The notes under the pieces were generated by a model, which was not told the DNA's origin, ran no database searches, and saw only the letters and a program-made list of their open reading frames with translations. From an uncultured Phycisphaerales bacterium (lineage in GTDB: Bacteria > Planctomycetota > Phycisphaerae > Sedimentisphaerales > Anaerobacaceae), in NCBI GenBank assembly GCA_903857265.1, contig CAIODZ010000022.1:1-64000 (forward strand): a stretch of DNA of 64,000 nt, in the 5' to 3' direction. Both the position numbers and the translations under genes were made by a program. Position 1 is the stretch's first letter. Each line of letters starts with the position of its first letter. Positions 62,706-64,000 of this stretch are shown here, piece by piece.

Positions 62706-64000
62706 AGATTTTCCCTTGTCGGTAATCTTTCCAGGCCGGCTCGAACGCTTTGTGTTCGGCTGGGATTGGTCTTGGCGCTATTGTTTCGCAACGAAACAGG
62801 TCCGGACAATTGAGGTCGTATTCAACTCGCAGGATTGAATTGCGCAAATCCGTATTTTCCGGCTTGAACCGAAGCTCGGTGCCGGCGATATGAACACCAT
62901 CTGGCGAAAGTACCAGATGCGAGCCGCGCGAACCGCTGCCTTGTTCAAGCAGGGATACAATCGCTTTTAAATACGCTACGCTTGCCAGTGCAAGATGCTC
63001 GGCTCTGACAGTCGCAGGAACGTCCTTTGAACTGCTTGTCGAAATACCTTCCTCCTTTATACGGTTCACAAGAGCGATAGCCCGGCTCAACGCGTTACGG
63101 GCATCATTAATCTCGCGAATATGGCCTGCGGAGGCAGTCATACGGGCCTGAATCTCGGCGATTACGTCTTTGGCGTTGCGACTCCCTGAACGTATAAAAC
63201 CTGTAAACCTCGTAATCAGTTCATCTACTTGTGTCTCAATCTCATTTTTAGCTGAATTTTTTGATGGTATTCCAGCGCCATAGACATTCGCTATGAACTC
63301 AGCGGCGCGGAGCGAGCCAACCTGTCCTGAATTCAGGGCAGCGCCGCCGGGCCGTTTCACCCCGTGTGTCCCCGCCATTTCGCCGACGACAAATGTTCTT
63401 TTAATATTGGATTCCCACCAGTGATTGACTGCAAAACCGCCGTTATTGTGCTGCGCGCAGACGGTAATCTCCAAAGGTTCTTTCCGGAGGTTGATGCCGT
63501 GTTCTTTATAAATATCAATCGCCGGCTGATTCATATGGGCAAGACGTTCGATTGGCGTATTCTGCGTCGCGCCCGTCTTTTGCAAATACACAAGCGATTC
63601 TTCTTCGAGGTCGTTCAACTCAAATCTCTTCATGGATTTTGTGCCAATCGGATTTTTTAGAAAATCCATGAAAACCCTGCGACCTTTTTGTGTTTCATTA
63701 AATACCAGCACATCAATCAGCGACGACTGATAATTCTCAATTCTCTGCGGGTCAAACGGCCACTGATAACCCTTGAGAAAAATATTCGTGGCCATTTTGC
63801 TCATCGTCGGGAAAAAATCCGTCAGGAATTCCCTCTTGTCTTTTGCATTCGCGTCGGTGCTGAAGATGCGAGGAATAACCTGCATATAGGAACCTGATAC
63901 ATTCCAGCGAAACTTAATGCTGGCAAGGCCGAACTGTGATTCGGTGAGGTTTTCAGCAGCCAAGCCCGCCTGGAACGCAAGGCCATGAATGCCCGTTTGA
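62698..64000 (-). CDS. FAD-dependent oxidoreductase, N terminus beyond window
   Basis: The frame is open to the right edge (GIHGLAFQAG upstream of the first listed residues), so the FAD-binding N terminus lies outside. About 430 residues are visible. The C-terminal FAD contact is VVGEMAGTHGVKRPGGAALNSGQVGSLRAAEF, split here by family convention, as in fumarate reductase and L-aspartate oxidase flavoproteins. A helical capping domain with RFTGFIRSGSRNAKDVIAEIQARM follows. The last part ends DYRQGKIYD. It is cotranscribed with MFS and kdgK. The substrate is unknown; oxidation of a sugar or uronate derivative is a guess. Confidence 0.75.
   Translation of the reverse strand, partial: QTGIHGLAFQAGLAAENLTESQFGLASIKFRWNVSGSYMQVIPRIFSTDANAKDKREFLTDFFPTMSKMATNIFLKGYQWPFDPQRIENYQSSLIDVLVFNETQKGRRVFMDFLKNPIGTKSMKRFELNDLEEESLVYLQKTGATQNTPIERLAHMNQPAIDIYKEHGINLRKEPLEITVCAQHNNGGFAVNHWWESNIKRTFVVGEMAGTHGVKRPGGAALNSGQVGSLRAAEFIANVYGAGIPSKNSAKNEIETQVDELITRFTGFIRSGSRNAKDVIAEIQARMTASAGHIREINDARNALSRAIALVNRIKEEGISTSSSKDVPATVRAEHLALASVAYLKAIVSLLEQGSGSRGSHLVLSPDGVHIAGTELRFKPENTDLRNSILRVEYDLNCPDLFRCETIAPRPIPAEHKAFEPAWKDYRQGKIYD

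Overview
The window reads as part of a planctomycete chromosome, most likely class Phycisphaerae and plausibly order Sedimentisphaerales. This is inferred from family content, not from a database search. The pointers are several cohesin-less dockerin-tailed secreted enzymes, a PEP-CTERM protein, a prepilin-like protein with an N-terminal FTLVE methylation signal and a C-terminal DG motif, an Rcp1-like array of lone receivers, and a very large secreted pectin-degrading repertoire. Coding density is high on both strands. No phage, insertion sequence, CRISPR array or rRNA operon was seen.

0-8.1 kb, housekeeping and signalling: the 3' part of uvrC, then ribD and ligA overlapping by 4 bp, a glycine-rich RRM protein with a strong terminator, a cation diffusion facilitator, tRNA-Asn(GTT), and a Ser/Thr kinase followed by a PPP-type phosphatase.

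8.4-20.9 kb, a signalling island on the + strand: a lone receiver, a TonB-dependent receptor, a YfiR-family periplasmic protein with an unusual insertion, a CHASE8-HAMP histidine kinase, a broken receiver, a V4R-PAS-PAS kinase, a receiver, a PAS kinase, three more receivers, and a receiver-PAS-kinase hybrid. Several genes overlap by 13-35 bp. This looks like an outer-membrane to periplasm to inner-membrane relay feeding several diffusible receivers.

20.9-29 kb: a repeat-rich intergenic stretch (heptamer tandem repeats and paired longer elements), two unrecognised proteins, a HAF-repeat protein with a dockerin flanked by direct repeats, then gyrA and holA. GyrA has Gln and Gly at the two positions that normally anchor quinolones.

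29-64 kb, a pectin-utilisation locus: two PL1-type pectate lyases, two CE8 pectinesterases (one a multidomain fusion), one PL9-like lyase, three GH28 polygalacturonases, two tandem CE12 rhamnogalacturonan acetylesterases (one with Thr at the nucleophile position), an SSS symporter, an MFS transporter, KDG kinase, two Gfo/Idh/MocA oxidoreductases, a FAD oxidoreductase cut by the window edge, a XylR-like AraC regulator, and surface proteins (LamG, pseudopilin, PEP-CTERM). No SusC/SusD pair is present. Three tandem TMTC-like membrane proteins interrupt the locus at 43.0-48.2 kb, bordered by duplicated fragments of the regulator's 3' end. A 32-bp inverted repeat with identical 18-bp spacing occurs in two divergent intergenic regions of this locus and is a candidate operator.
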